Shown here one piece after another: positions 43,592-53,011 of a stretch of DNA of 64,000 bases. Source of the DNA: Aneurinibacillus sp. REN35. GTDB taxonomy: Bacteria > Bacillota > Bacilli > Aneurinibacillales > Aneurinibacillaceae. The position numbers and the translations under genes were made by a program. The DNA is taken from contig NZ_JBFTXJ020000001.1 of NCBI RefSeq assembly GCF_041379945.2, positions 62,001 to 126,000 of the forward strand. The letters run 5' to 3'. A model generated the notes under the pieces. It did not search any database. It was not told the DNA's origin and saw nothing but the letters and a program-made list of their open reading frames with translations. How positions within the stretch are numbered: position 1 is the stretch's first letter; each line of letters starts with the position of its first letter.

Positions 43592-43638
43592 AACACGGAT
43601 GAAAGCAGACATAAGCATCTGCCTTCATCCGTGTTTTT
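43592..43638 (+). terminator. Rho-independent terminator of the hydroxyproline operon
   Basis: AACACGGATGAA / TTCATCCGTGTT stem with inner GCAGA/TCTGC, followed by TTTTTAAT. The outer arm resembles the hairpin of the 88-bp repeats (TTCATCCGTG), but the flanks differ. Confidence 0.85.
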
Positions 43639-43758
43639 AATCCTGATTTACCTAAATGACCTATAGCATCATTATCAGGTGGATAAAGAGGATTTTCAAA
43701 GTGCTGGTTTTGTTATATATACCCTAAATCCATTTATCGCTCAAAGTTTTCTGCCTAT

Positions 43759-44826
43759 TTACTTCACCCCTATTGAAATACCAAAACCATTTGGATTATT
43801 TCCTTTAAAAGCTCGGAAGCTTCTTCCATCATATTTTGTTTCGATATAACTTTTATCTGGCACAAAAGTCATCTTACTCACCTTCAAAGCAGGGGCAAAA
43901 GCCTTTTCATATGAATTAGGGTAGAAAACTTTTAGAATCTCTTTTAGAAGCTTTTGCTCATTTGCAGTAAACTGGTGAAATGCTATACCTACCTGTTTTC
44001 CATATTGTTCATCGTAGTACATATTAATTGCACTTCCGTATACTGGATGCTTTCCAAAATCAACATCATTATATCTTCCTGCTACCAATGTCTTTTTATA
44101 TGGTGAAAAGCTATTCAATGATTCAAGAAATTTGATTAACTCTCCTACATTACCTAGAATTGCCGGGTTCTTAGCTACCTTGTCCTCAATGCTGCTACCA
44201 GGCTTCGGCTGTGTAACAGGTAATTTTGGGAGATTACTAGGATTAGAAGGTGTTTCTGGCCGCGGCATGAGCGTACTTGTTCCCTTTTCCTTTATTGTCT
44301 TTATAAACTGGACTGCTTCGGCCCGCGTTAATGTATCGCTTCCTTTATATCCCTCGATACTTAAGGTTGTCTTCCCTTTTGCCAGTCCCCTCCCTAAGAG
44401 ATATTGAATACTGTTGTTACCTGTATAATGAAGACCCTGACTAGCCACAATAAAGTCCGCTACCTGCTGACGTGTCATTGGTACATTTCGAAGTTCTCGT
44501 ACCGGGTAGTTCATTCTTGCAGAGTATTCGTACTCATTATCAGCCCAGTGTGCTTGCCCTACTTTTTTAGTGAAAAATGAAGGCGGCTGGTATGCTCGAA
44601 GGAGCATAGAAATAAACTCAGCCTCGGTGACTTTCTTTTCAGGTTTAAATGTTCCATCTGGATAACCAACAACAATTTTTTTCTCCGATGCCCATTGAAT
44701 GGATGCTTTAGCCCAGTGTGTTTTTGTGTCCTTAAAAAGTGTAGTAGCTGCTGATGCAATAAGAGAAGTTGAGAGGAACACACTTGTTGTAATCATGCCG
44801 ATTGAAAATAGTTTTTTGCTTTTCAT
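43759..44826 (-). CDS. SLH-domain surface protein
   Basis: A 355-residue exported protein. Signal peptide MKSKKLFSIGMITTSVFLS... cut after ASA. About residues 30-190 hold S-layer-homology motifs: FKDTKTHWAKASIQWASEKKIVVGYPDGTFKPEKKVTEAEFISML, then weaker copies (VGQAHWADNEYEY, GSDTLTRAEAVQFI). A Pro-rich linker (PRPETPSNPSNLPKLPV) leads to a 150-residue domain of unknown type (GRYNDVDFGKHPVYGS, GRSFRAFKGNNPNGFG). SLH motifs anchor proteins to pyruvylated secondary cell-wall polymer. GAGGGAATT ribosome site. Single gene. Confidence 0.88.
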   Translation of the reverse strand: MKSKKLFSIGMITTSVFLSTSLIASAATTLFKDTKTHWAKASIQWASEKKIVVGYPDGTFKPEKKVTEAEFISMLLRAYQPPSFFTKKVGQAHWADNEYEYSARMNYPVRELRNVPMTRQQVADFIVASQGLHYTGNNSIQYLLGRGLAKGKTTLSIEGYKGSDTLTRAEAVQFIKTIKEKGTSTLMPRPETPSNPSNLPKLPVTQPKPGSSIEDKVAKNPAILGNVGELIKFLESLNSFSPYKKTLVAGRYNDVDFGKHPVYGSAINMYYDEQYGKQVGIAFHQFTANEQKLLKEILKVFYPNSYEKAFAPALKVSKMTFVPDKSYIETKYDGRSFRAFKGNNPNGFGISIGVK

Positions 44827-45009
44827 AGTAATTCCCTCTTCCTGTGTTCTTGTTTCTTCAAATATAATCTATTTTCATTTGGTTTTCAGGAAAATAGCAA
44901 CTACATTTTAAGATTAACCCACAGATGTGAACACGCTCTAGAAAGTCATGAAGTTCATGTCCTTTCATGTCATCCTCTTTGTATTTTGTCTGGTTTTGAG
45001 AAGCAAATA

Positions 45010-45130
45010 ACTCAGCTCATCCAACGCTTGAAGCGAGCCGTGTCTTCGATACTCCTTTGGCCGCATCAGGATACGATTGTAGCTTCTGTAGAAAAAACCG
45101 GACGTCTGCTGATTGTGCACGAGGCGGTAA
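45010..45130 (+). pseudogene. Remnant of a 2-oxoacid dehydrogenase E1-beta gene
   Basis: In frame from about 45050, WPHQDTIVASVEKTGRLLIVHEAVKT matches the C-terminal transketolase domain of pyruvate/acetoin/branched-chain dehydrogenase beta subunits (pattern DxxTIxxSVxKTGRxLxVHEAxxT). Neighbouring codons on both sides fit the family poorly and the rest of the gene is absent. The surrounding open frame (44986-45270) has no ribosome site. A decayed fragment is the simplest reading. Confidence 0.5.
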
Positions 45131-45317
45131 AAACTCTCCGCCTGAATTTTGAAGATGGTCTTCGGAGTCAAAAAATATTGAACAGTATCGGAATATCTGT
45201 GCGTCTTATCTCTACACGTAATTTTAATTGCTTTGCTGATAAAAAATCGGATGTTGTTATTTGGAAATGAGTGTGCTATACTCAATATACACTTAATAAG
45301 ATGTTTGATATTTATTA

Positions 45318-45374
45318 TTCACATGTTATCAGGGGTTATGTTTTGTGTATATGTGTCCCGTGATAATATGTGAA
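45318..45374 (+). promoter_or_regulatory. Long hairpin in the cold-shock gene leader
   Basis: TTCACATGTTATCA (45318-45331) and TGATAATATGTGAA (45361-45374) pair at 13 of 14 positions around a 29-base loop, about 60 bases before the csp start. Cold-shock genes have long structured leaders that change with temperature; this may be one, or an operator. Confidence 0.45.
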
Positions 45375-45436
45375 TTTTTATTTTCTACGGTAAATATCAA
45401 CAACATATTATAGTAAAATTTTTTGGGGGTTTTTAT

Positions 45437-45634
45437 ATGACAGGTACAGTGAAATGGTTTAATGCAGACAAAGGATTTGGCTTTATCGAAAGAGAAGACG
45501 GCGACGATGTATTCGTACATTTCTCTGCGATTACAGGAGATGGATTTAAATCTCTAGAAGAAGGTCAACGAGTAAGCTTTGATATTACTCAAGGTAACCG
45601 CGGAGATCAAGCTGCAAACGTTGTTAAGCTGTAA
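45437..45634 (+). CDS. Cold-shock protein (CspA/CspB family)
   Basis: A 65-residue single cold-shock domain. [18 protein letters not shown] contains RNP1 (KGFGFI) and [10 protein letters not shown] contains RNP2 (VFVHF); the aromatic nucleic-acid-binding residues are all present. It binds single-stranded RNA and DNA as a chaperone. TTTTGGGGGTT serves as ribosome site. A long AT-rich leader with a hairpin precedes it and a terminator follows. A DEAD-box helicase gene, often a cold-adaptation partner, is next. Confidence 0.95.
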   Translation: MTGTVKWFNADKGFGFIEREDGDDVFVHFSAITGDGFKSLEEGQRVSFDITQGNRGDQAANVVKL

Positions 45635-45673
45635 AAAATGGTACGAGGCTTATACGCTACGGGTATAAGTCAT

Positions 45674-45712
45674 AAGGCTGCTGACAAAATTATGTTAGCA
45701 GCCTTTTTTATT
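45674..45712 (+). terminator. Rho-independent terminator of the cold-shock gene
   Basis: AAGGCTGCT / AGCAGCCTT stem followed by TTTTATT. Confidence 0.85.
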
Positions 45713-45827
45713 GTTAAAATCCAGGAATTTACCCTATATTGTCTACCCCATTATTGAATGCATGCATTGTGCCAAACAGTTTGGTTAATTATAAAAAATA
45801 TGAATGACAGAGAAGGGAGTTTACGAT

Positions 45828-47207
45828 ATGGCAACATTTTATGACTTAGGTATAAGCGAGCCTATTCAACGGGCGATTACTGATATGGGATTTGAAGAGG
45901 CATCTCCCATCCAAGAGAAAGCAATTCCCCTCGCCTTATCGGGTAAGGATATTATTGGACAAGCACAAACCGGAACAGGTAAAACAGCAGCATTTGGCAT
46001 CCCTATTCTAGAGAAAATTGATACCAGCAAAAACTATGTTCAGGCTATTGCCATTGCACCTACAAGGGAACTAGCTATTCAGGTTTCAGAGGAGATTAAC
46101 CGTTTGGCGAAATATAAAGGAGTACGTTCTCTGCCTATTTATGGGGGACAGTCAATTGATCGTCAAATTAAGGCATTAAAAAAACACCCGCATATTATAA
46201 CAGGAACACCAGGCAGACTGTTGGATCATATCAAACGAAAGACACTGCGCCTAGATCGTATCTCCATAGCTGTGCTAGATGAAGCCGATGAAATGTTGGA
46301 TATGGGATTTCTTGAAGATATCGAACGAATCCTTAAAGAAACACCCAAAGATAAGCAAACCTTATTATTTTCTGCGACAATGCCGCGTCCGATTCAGACT
46401 CTTGCTGAGAAATTCCTGACCCATCCAGAATTAATTAAGATTCAAGCAAAGGAAGTCACATCCCCAACAGTGGAACAAGTATACTATGAAGTGAATGAAC
46501 GGAAAAAGTTTGATGTTCTTTCCCGCTTATTAGATGTTGAAAATCCAGAATTGGCAATTATATTTGGACGCACCAAAAGGCGAGTAGATGAATTAAATGA
46601 TGCTTTAAATAAAAGAGGGTATATGGCTGATGGTTTACACGGGGATTTGAACCAGCGGCAGCGAGATATTGTGATGAATAAATTCCGTGAGGGAAACATT
46701 GATATTTTGGTGGCAACAGACGTAGCTGCTCGAGGAATTGATGTTTCAGGGGTAACGCACGTCTATAATTTTGATATTCCACAAGATCCGGAAAGCTATG
46801 TTCATCGTATCGGTAGAACAGGACGAGCAGGTAAAACAGGGATAGCAGCTACATTTGTTACGCCTAGAGAAATAGGCCAGCTTCGAACGATTGAAAAAGC
46901 TTCAAAAGGAAAAATTCATCGTAAGTTGATTCCGACAGTTGAGGAAGCGATGGAGTCTAAACAGAAAATGGCGTCAGAGAAGATGATTGAATTACTCAAA
47001 GAGGGGAATTATGGACCGTTTAAGCAAACGGCAAGCGAATTACTGGATGAATACGACTCTATTACGCTGGTTTCGGTTGCTTTAAAGCTGTTGACAAAAG
47101 AGCAAAAGGATGTGGCTGTTGAGCTTACGGCCGAAGCCCCGCGCTATTCTAAAAAGCCCAAAATAAAAGTACAGGGAAGGGCAAGAAGGAAAAGAAACAC
47201 AAAGTAA
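45828..47207 (+). CDS. DEAD-box RNA helicase (CshA-like)
   Basis: A 459-residue ATP-dependent RNA helicase. ATG 45828 follows GAAGGGAG; the frame starts earlier at 45804 without a ribosome site. Motifs in order: Q motif ([13 protein letters not shown]), [10 protein letters not shown], Ia [10 protein letters not shown], Ib [55 protein letters not shown]. The basic C-terminal tail ([18 protein letters not shown]) is the short form seen in CshA-type proteins that act in mRNA decay and ribosome assembly, especially in the cold. Single gene with terminator. Confidence 0.93.
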   Translation: MATFYDLGISEPIQRAITDMGFEEASPIQEKAIPLALSGKDIIGQAQTGTGKTAAFGIPILEKIDTSKNYVQAIAIAPTRELAIQVSEEINRLAKYKGVRSLPIYGGQSIDRQIKALKKHPHIITGTPGRLLDHIKRKTLRLDRISIAVLDEADEMLDMGFLEDIERILKETPKDKQTLLFSATMPRPIQTLAEKFLTHPELIKIQAKEVTSPTVEQVYYEVNERKKFDVLSRLLDVENPELAIIFGRTKRRVDELNDALNKRGYMADGLHGDLNQRQRDIVMNKFREGNIDILVATDVAARGIDVSGVTHVYNFDIPQDPESYVHRIGRTGRAGKTGIAATFVTPREIGQLRTIEKASKGKIHRKLIPTVEEAMESKQKMASEKMIELLKEGNYGPFKQTASELLDEYDSITLVSVALKLLTKEQKDVAVELTAEAPRYSKKPKIKVQGRARRKRNTK

Positions 47208-47247
47208 GAAAAGAATTATCATTTAACTATAAATAAAACAGAGAAGA

Positions 47248-47281
47248 AAATGACTCCAATTTCGATTTGGAGTCATTTTTA
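47248..47281 (+). terminator. Rho-independent terminator of the helicase gene
   Basis: AAATGACTCCAA / TTGGAGTCATTT stem followed by TTAG. Confidence 0.8.
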
Positions 47282-47318
47282 GTTTGGAATCAAAAATAAC
47301 AAATTTTTCAGAAATCGC

Positions 47319-47347
47319 TTGACAATGAAAGCGGTTCAATCTAATAT
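47319..47347 (+). promoter_or_regulatory. Sigma-A promoter of the acid-sugar operon
   Basis: TTGACA (47319-47324) and TAATAT (47342-47347) with exact 17-base spacing, 76 bases before the RuBisCO-like gene. Confidence 0.7.
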
Positions 47348-47369
47348 TTCAGATAAATCCAACATAGAT

Positions 47370-47385
47370 CTAAGATAGATCTTAG
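47370..47385 (+). promoter_or_regulatory. Operator candidate for the GntR regulator
   Basis: CTAAGATAGATCTTAG is a palindrome (6+4+6) just downstream of the -10 box, where a bound repressor would block transcription. The operon encodes its own FCD-type GntR protein at 50121. Binding is inferred. Confidence 0.5.
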
Positions 47386-47423
47386 TGAATGTAAATAAAG
47401 TTCGCAAAAGGAGGAATAGATTT

Positions 47424-48692
47424 TTGGAATGTAAGCAAATTGTGGCTACATATTTAATCGAGACGGCCTTCCCGCTTGAATACGCCGCAGAAGTAATGGC
47501 TGGAGAACAATCGACAGGAACGTTTGTCTCGGTACCCGGAGAAACACCTGAGTTAAAGCTGCGGCATGGTGCGAAGGTGCTGCGTATCAAAGAATTGGAG
47601 ACAGTGCATCAACCTACCTTACCAGGTGCCAGGCTTCCCAAAGGAGCAGATACTTCGAAGCCTTCATTTCAGCGCGCGATTGTCGTATTATCCTTTCCGT
47701 TAGATAATATTGGACCTTCGTTATCGACTCTTTTATCGACCGTGGCTGGAAACTTGTATGAACTCGGAGAATTTTCCGGTTTGAAATTAATAGACTTGGA
47801 GTTGCCTGAGGCATTCGCATACAAATATCCAGGTCCGCAGTTTGGTATTGAGGGGACGCGAAGATTATGCAATGTGTATGATCGACCGCTGATTGGTACG
47901 ATCATAAAACCTAGCATTGGTCTTCATACGGAAGACTATCCTCCTCTTATACGACAGCTTGCCGAGGCTGGCATCGACTTTATTAAAGATGATGAATTAT
48001 GCGCAAATCCAGTCTTTGCTCCGTTGGAACAGAGGATTAAGGTTATTACAGAAGAAATTGAACGAATCGCAGACAAAACCGGAAAGAAAGTGATGTACGC
48101 CTTTAATATTACAGGGGATATCGATGAAATGCACAGAAGCCATGATCTCGTTGTGCAGGCAGGTGGAACGTGTGTTATGGCATGTATCAACAGCATTGGA
48201 TTAAACGGTGTTGCTTATTTACGGCAATACGCAGAGCTTCCCATTCATGGACACCGCACGCAATGGGGAGCGATGTCTCGCAGTCCGCTTTTGGGTATGA
48301 GTTTTACCGTATATCAAAAATTGTGTCGACTTGCAGGGGTTGACCACCTTCATACAAACGGATTACATAATAAATTTTCTGAAAGCAACGAGGAAGTAGC
48401 ACAAGCGATTAAGAGTTGCCTGACCCCATTTTTGGGGGGATATCCAGTTATGCCCGTGCTTTCTTCCGCTCAGTGGGCAGCTACTGCAGTTCCTACGTAT
48501 GATGCAATTCATTCTACTGATGTTATTCATTTGGCGGGGGGAGGTATTCTCGCTCATCCTGACGGTATTGCAGCGGGGGTATTAAGTATGAGGCAGGGAT
48601 GGGAGGCGGCTGTTCAGGGAGTTCCTTTGCATGTGTATGCGGAGCAACGCCCAGAGCTATTACACGCGATACAAAAATTCTCTAAAACATAA
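47424..48692 (+). CDS. RuBisCO-like protein (form IV)
   Basis: A 422-residue RuBisCO large-subunit homolog. TTG 47424 is 9 bases after AAAGGAGG. GTIIKPSIGL keeps the proton-transfer Lys; GIDFIKDDELCAN keeps the carbamylated Lys and the Mg-binding Asp and Glu of the KxDE motif; HTNGLHNKF stands where the true enzyme has its loop 6 region, without the usual catalytic Lys spacing; HLAGGGILAHPDG is the phosphate site. True CO2 fixation is therefore unlikely. Such proteins beside DUF1537 kinases act on phosphorylated acid sugars, for example OiaX acting on 3-oxo-isoapionate 4-phosphate. First gene of the operon. Confidence 0.85.
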   Translation: MECKQIVATYLIETAFPLEYAAEVMAGEQSTGTFVSVPGETPELKLRHGAKVLRIKELETVHQPTLPGARLPKGADTSKPSFQRAIVVLSFPLDNIGPSLSTLLSTVAGNLYELGEFSGLKLIDLELPEAFAYKYPGPQFGIEGTRRLCNVYDRPLIGTIIKPSIGLHTEDYPPLIRQLAEAGIDFIKDDELCANPVFAPLEQRIKVITEEIERIADKTGKKVMYAFNITGDIDEMHRSHDLVVQAGGTCVMACINSIGLNGVAYLRQYAELPIHGHRTQWGAMSRSPLLGMSFTVYQKLCRLAGVDHLHTNGLHNKFSESNEEVAQAIKSCLTPFLGGYPVMPVLSSAQWAATAVPTYDAIHSTDVIHLAGGGILAHPDGIAAGVLSMRQGWEAAVQGVPLHVYAEQRPELLHAIQKFSKT

Positions 48693-48711
48693 AGATAAAG
48701 GAGTATACATT

Positions 48712-50076
48712 ATGCAAGAAAGTGGACTGCTACTCGCTTTTTACGGTGATGACTTCACTGGATCTACGGATGCGATGGAAGCTCTCGCCATTAGTGGGTA
48801 CCGGACGATTCTCTTTCTAGAGCCGCCAACTCTTGAGTTAATCAACCAATTTGAAGGCGTCCGCTGTGTTGGTGTAGCGGGAACAAGTCGGGCCAAAAGA
48901 CCGGCAGATATGGAGGCAGAGCTGCGGCCGGTATTTAAGCAGTTTTCAAACATTCAAGCACCATTTGTACAATATAAAACATGCTCAACTTTTGACTCTG
49001 GAACTAAAGTCGGCAGTATAGGCAAAGCGATTGAGGTAGCTAGAGACTACTTTACGGATCAACCCGTCGTTCCGCTTCTTGTCGGCGCACCGCCATTAGG
49101 ACGCTATACGTTGTTTGGTCAGCACTTTGCCAAGATGAATGATACTGTATATCGTCTGGATCGTCATCCAGTTATGTCAAAACACCCCATTACACCGATG
49201 CGGGAAGCTGACCTTCGTCTTCATCTCGCTGAACAAACTTCCGAAGCCATAAACGTAATGAATATACTCGAACTAGAGGGCAGCATGGAAACCGTAAGAG
49301 AGCGGTACGAAAAGAAATTGGATCAACCGGGTATCCTTCTCTTTGATGTTTTAGATGAAGAGAGAATGCGCTTGAGTGGACAATTGATCTGGGAATCATT
49401 ATCTGGCCGTTCTACTTTTATCGTCGGCTCTTCAGGTATGAACTACGCATTTACATCGTATTGGGAATCAGCGGGGTTCAAAAAGAGCGAGAATAAGAGG
49501 AACGTAGAGTCTATTAAGCCTGCTGAGCAGGTACTTGCTGTATCAGGAAGCGCTTCAATGATAACAAAGCAGCAGATTGAAAATGCAATCGAAGCTGGGT
49601 TTCATGGAGTGAAGATCGCAGTCGATCAAATGATGGACAATGAATCCGTTCCCTATGGGTTGCTTGATGAAGTGATAAAGCTTATTCGTGAAGGAAAAAG
49701 TATCATTCTTTATACAGCGTTGGGTCCAGAAGATGAAGCGATTGGTACGACCCGGGAACATTTTGTACGTCTAGGCATTCCAGAATTACAATCAGGAGAA
49801 TGGATCGGGAGGCAGCTTGGAAGATGGACACGCGAAATTATGCTAGAAACCGGAGTGCGCAGAGTCATCGTTGCCGGAGGGGATACATCAGGATTTGTTA
49901 CGCGCGAACTAGGAATCTATGGGCTAGAGATGCTGCTTCCAGTCTCCCCAGGTGCACCATTGTGTAAAGCATATTCGCTTGATGAAAAAATGGATGGTAT
50001 CGAGTTAGCCTTAAAGGGAGGGCAACTAGGAGGTCCTCATTATTTTGCAAATGTAAAGCAAGCTTCAAACGAATAA
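48712..50076 (+). CDS. Four-carbon acid sugar kinase family (DUF1537) kinase
   Basis: A 454-residue kinase. ATG 48712 follows AAAGGAG. The N-terminal half has FYGDDFTGSTDAMEAL (acid-sugar-binding) and YKTCSTFDSGTKVGSIGKAIE; the C-terminal half has VAGGDTSGFVTRELG (ATP site) and VSPGAPLC. Family members phosphorylate D-threonate, 3-oxo-tetronate or 3-oxo-isoapionate before retro-aldol or decarboxylation. It is 19 bases behind the RuBisCO-like gene, so the kinase product is probably that protein's substrate, as for OiaK/OiaX. The exact sugar acid is not determined. Confidence 0.88.
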   Translation: MQESGLLLAFYGDDFTGSTDAMEALAISGYRTILFLEPPTLELINQFEGVRCVGVAGTSRAKRPADMEAELRPVFKQFSNIQAPFVQYKTCSTFDSGTKVGSIGKAIEVARDYFTDQPVVPLLVGAPPLGRYTLFGQHFAKMNDTVYRLDRHPVMSKHPITPMREADLRLHLAEQTSEAINVMNILELEGSMETVRERYEKKLDQPGILLFDVLDEERMRLSGQLIWESLSGRSTFIVGSSGMNYAFTSYWESAGFKKSENKRNVESIKPAEQVLAVSGSASMITKQQIENAIEAGFHGVKIAVDQMMDNESVPYGLLDEVIKLIREGKSIILYTALGPEDEAIGTTREHFVRLGIPELQSGEWIGRQLGRWTREIMLETGVRRVIVAGGDTSGFVTRELGIYGLEMLLPVSPGAPLCKAYSLDEKMDGIELALKGGQLGGPHYFANVKQASNE

Positions 50077-50120
50077 AAATGAACGTTTTATACGGTAAGA
50101 CAATGAAAGGACACAAGTGA

Positions 50121-50774
50121 ATGGAAATAAAAAATAACAAAAAAACGATGGCCCCTCTTCTTAAGGATGTTGCTTACCAGTTTATTAAAGAAAACATCCT
50201 AGATGAAAATTTTGCTCCAGGGCAATTTTTGTCGGAGCGAGAGCTTATTGAGATGCTTCAGATGAGTAAGACACCGATAAAATCAGCATTGGTTCGACTA
50301 GAGACAGAAGGCTTTGTAACCGTATCTTCTAAGCAGGGTATCATTATTAATGACCTGTCAATCAATCGTATTGCAGACATATATGATCTGAGAATTGCGC
50401 TTGAGACATATATTTGCAGTCAAATAGTTGGAAGGATGAGCGAGGAGCAGTGTCAGCTTATCGAGAAGAATCTTCAGGATACTGAGGAGAAAGCAAATCA
50501 ACTGGAGATTAAAGCGTTTGCCAAGGCAGATCATGCCTTTCATCTTCTACTTTGCGAGTTTTCCGGAAATCAAGAAATCTATCGGGTGCTGCTTAATTAC
50601 CAGGATCATTTACTGAGGATTACACTACGGCATTTAAAAAAGGACCCTCACCGAATGAAGCTGTTTTGGCAAGAACATGTGGAAATTTACAATCATCTGA
50701 AAAAAGGGGATCGTAAAAGTATTGAATTAATCAGAGAGCATTTCCAGCAATCCAAACAAAAACTGCTTCTGTAG
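50121..50774 (+). CDS. GntR-family regulator (FCD type)
   Basis: A 217-residue FadR-type regulator. The winged helix is GQFLSERELIEMLQMSKTPIKSALVRLETEGFVTVSSKQGIII. The helical FCD domain follows (NRIADIYDLRIALETYIC, AKADHAFHLLLCEFSGNQEI, WQEHVEIYNHLKKGDR), with Asp and His residues placed for a metal that binds the acidic ligand. It lies inside the operon it probably represses, using the palindrome at 47370. GAAAGGA ribosome site. Confidence 0.9.
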   Translation: MEIKNNKKTMAPLLKDVAYQFIKENILDENFAPGQFLSERELIEMLQMSKTPIKSALVRLETEGFVTVSSKQGIIINDLSINRIADIYDLRIALETYICSQIVGRMSEEQCQLIEKNLQDTEEKANQLEIKAFAKADHAFHLLLCEFSGNQEIYRVLLNYQDHLLRITLRHLKKDPHRMKLFWQEHVEIYNHLKKGDRKSIELIREHFQQSKQKLLL

Positions 50775-50828
50775 AATTATCTAAATAATTAAACTAAACA
50801 AAAAACAACAAGGTGATGGGGGAAATAA

Positions 50829-51851
50829 ATGAAAGCTGTATTTGTAGAAGATGCATATAAGGTTGTTGTAAAAGATGTAGAAATGCCTACATTAGCCGAC
50901 AATGAAGTGTTAATCAAAGTAAAAGTGACGGGCATCTGTGGTTCTGATATTCACACATACAAAGGACTTCATCTGTTTCGTAAACCGCCCGTGATTATTG
51001 GTCATGAGATCGCAGGAGAAGTTGTTAAGGTTGGAGATGCCGTTACAAAGTTTCAAATAGGTGATCGGGTAACAGTAGAACCGCAAATGGGCTGTACTAC
51101 TTGTGAAAACTGCTTAACAGGCAATGTTAATTATTGTGAGTATCGGGAAGCCCCCGGGGTTAAAGGCTGGTATGGGACGATGGCTGAGTATTTCGCCGCA
51201 CCAGAACTCTGTGTATTCAAAATCCCAGACAGCATGAGCTATGATCAAGCAGTCCTTGTAGAGCCTTTTGCTGTAGGTGTACATGCCGTTCGCAAAGCGG
51301 ATATTCAACTCGGTGATAAGGTAGCAATTCTCGGAGCGGGTCCGATTGGCTTGTTTACGCTAACAGCAGCCAAAGCTGCTGGGGCAACAACAACTCTTGT
51401 GACGGACGTTATGGAGTATGCATTGGAAGGCGCAAAGAAAATGGGCGCCTCCCATACAATGAATATTAAAGAAAAGCAGGAGTGGACGACCGAAGCAAAA
51501 GAGCTGATCGGTGGAGAATTTGATAAAGTGCTTATCGCTGTTGGAGTCCCAGGTATTATTGATCATGCCATTTCATTGCTTAGAAAAGGCGGACGCTGTA
51601 TAACAATTGCCATGTTTCATGGAGCACAATCATTTGATATTGTCAATTTGCAGCAAGGTGAGAAAGAGATTGTCGGCTGCATGACATATACACGTGAAGA
51701 TACGATTACGGCTATTGATCTTATTGCCGCAGGTCATGTTCGCGATGATGTCATCATTACGCATAAGCTGCCGTACGAACAGGCGGCAGTGGGTTTTCGA
51801 ATGGTTGATAAGAAAGAGGATGCTTCTTTAAAAGTGCTCGTTGAATTTTAA
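50829..51851 (+). CDS. Zinc-dependent medium-chain alcohol dehydrogenase
   Basis: A 340-residue MDR enzyme. Catalytic zinc ligands are CGSDIH, GHEIAG and the later VEPF Glu; structural zinc ligands are CTTCENCLTGNVNYC. AILGAGPIGLFTLTAAKAAGA binds NAD. It belongs with sorbitol, threonine and idonate dehydrogenases and should oxidise a hydroxyl of the acid sugar to the 3-oxo form, the step before DUF1537 kinases in known pathways. It follows the GntR gene on the same strand. AAGGTGATGGGG ribosome site. Confidence 0.87.
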   Translation: MKAVFVEDAYKVVVKDVEMPTLADNEVLIKVKVTGICGSDIHTYKGLHLFRKPPVIIGHEIAGEVVKVGDAVTKFQIGDRVTVEPQMGCTTCENCLTGNVNYCEYREAPGVKGWYGTMAEYFAAPELCVFKIPDSMSYDQAVLVEPFAVGVHAVRKADIQLGDKVAILGAGPIGLFTLTAAKAAGATTTLVTDVMEYALEGAKKMGASHTMNIKEKQEWTTEAKELIGGEFDKVLIAVGVPGIIDHAISLLRKGGRCITIAMFHGAQSFDIVNLQQGEKEIVGCMTYTREDTITAIDLIAAGHVRDDVIITHKLPYEQAAVGFRMVDKKEDASLKVLVEF

Positions 51852-51894
51852 AAGTCGGGGCAATAACAGAATGATTTTATATAGGGGGGAAAAA

Positions 51895-52920
51895 ATGATG
51901 GTCTTCAAAAAAATATTTTTAGTTGCAATGGCGTTGCTTGTTAGTATCAGTGTTGTAGCATGCGGAAATAAGGAAGCGGGCAAGACTTCAGGTGCAGCAG
52001 GCAGTGCCGAACAACCTGTAAAGCTTAAATTAGGTCATATTGCAGCCGAATCTGATCCATGGAACCTCGGAGCAAAGAAATTTGCTGAGCTTGTTAAGCA
52101 AAAAACAAACGGAAGTGTTGAAATTGATCTTTATCCTAGTTCGGCTCTTGGGAATGATCGAGATCTAATAGAGGGTATGCAGCTTGGTTCAGTCGACTTT
52201 GCACTCGTTGCTGGCGTTTTGTCCAATTTTTACGAGCCATATTCAATTTTAGAGCTTCCTTATCTGTTCCGTGATCAGGCTCATATGGAAAAGGTATTAT
52301 ATGGTCCTGTAGGCGAAAAGTTGAAAGCGGATTTGCTTACAAACACTAAAATTCGAGGTCTTGAATTCTGGCAGCGCACACCACGTGAATTGACCGCAAA
52401 CAAAAAAGTAACAACGCCTGCTGATCTAAACGGGTTGAAGGTACGTGTGCCAGAAATTCCAGCTTCGATCGCTGCTTGGAAGGCGATGGGTGCAACACCA
52501 ACACCGATGGCATTCAGCGAGGTATATTCTTCTCTGCAAACAGGCGTTATTGATGCACAAGAAAATCCAATTGCTCTTATTGAAAGTTCCAAACTACAGG
52601 AAGTTCAAAAGTACTTGATTAATACAAACCATGTATATGGATACGTTATGTTGACAATGAGCGATGCTACCTACCAGAAGCTTTCTCCAGAGCAGCAAAA
52701 AGCAGTGGATGAGGCTGCAAAAGAGGCTACAGACTATGAGAACAAAATTGTTTATGAACAAGAAAAAGAGCTTATCAATAAATTGAAAGAAAAAGGTATG
52801 GAGATCGTTGATATTGATACCGCACCATTTATGGAAAAAGCAAAAACTGTGCATAAGGATTTCGCAGATAAATCCCAAGCCGATAAAGAACTCTATGACA
52901 GCATTGTAAATACGAAGTAA
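51895..52920 (+). CDS. TRAP transporter substrate-binding lipoprotein (DctP family)
   Basis: A 341-residue binding protein. ATG 51895 follows AGGGGGG. Signal peptide MMVFKKIFLVAMALLVSISV ends in lipobox VVAC, so it is a membrane lipoprotein. The DctP fold shows KLGHIAAESDPWNLGAKKFAELVKQKTNGS, GLEFWQRTPRELTANK with the Arg that holds the carboxylate, and GVIDAQENP. It captures an organic acid, here presumably the acid sugar, for the DctQM permease. A hairpin follows the gene and may raise its level over the permease. Confidence 0.92.
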   Translation: MMVFKKIFLVAMALLVSISVVACGNKEAGKTSGAAGSAEQPVKLKLGHIAAESDPWNLGAKKFAELVKQKTNGSVEIDLYPSSALGNDRDLIEGMQLGSVDFALVAGVLSNFYEPYSILELPYLFRDQAHMEKVLYGPVGEKLKADLLTNTKIRGLEFWQRTPRELTANKKVTTPADLNGLKVRVPEIPASIAAWKAMGATPTPMAFSEVYSSLQTGVIDAQENPIALIESSKLQEVQKYLINTNHVYGYVMLTMSDATYQKLSPEQQKAVDEAAKEATDYENKIVYEQEKELINKLKEKGMEIVDIDTAPFMEKAKTVHKDFADKSQADKELYDSIVNTK

Positions 52921-52936
52921 TATGTTACTTCTGCTA

Positions 52937-52975
52937 GGTACCCGTGTCCATCCGTGGTCCGGGTACCATTTTACT
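52937..52975 (+). terminator. Intra-operon attenuating hairpin
   Basis: GGTACCCG / CGGGTACC stem followed by ATTTTACTTT, between the binding-protein and permease genes. Such hairpins let the binding protein exceed the membrane subunits. Confidence 0.6.
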
Positions 52976-53011
52976 TTCTGAATCCAGTTCTATAGTTAAA
53001 GGAGATGTTCT

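Noticed and set aside
44986-45270. 94-residue frame as a functional protein
   Set aside because: No ribosome site, begins on a TTG-type codon, and only a short internal part matches a known domain out of context.
47424-48692. True RuBisCO (CO2 fixation)
   Set aside because: The overall sequence and the loop 6 region differ from form I-III enzymes, no phosphoribulokinase is near, and the operon is catabolic.
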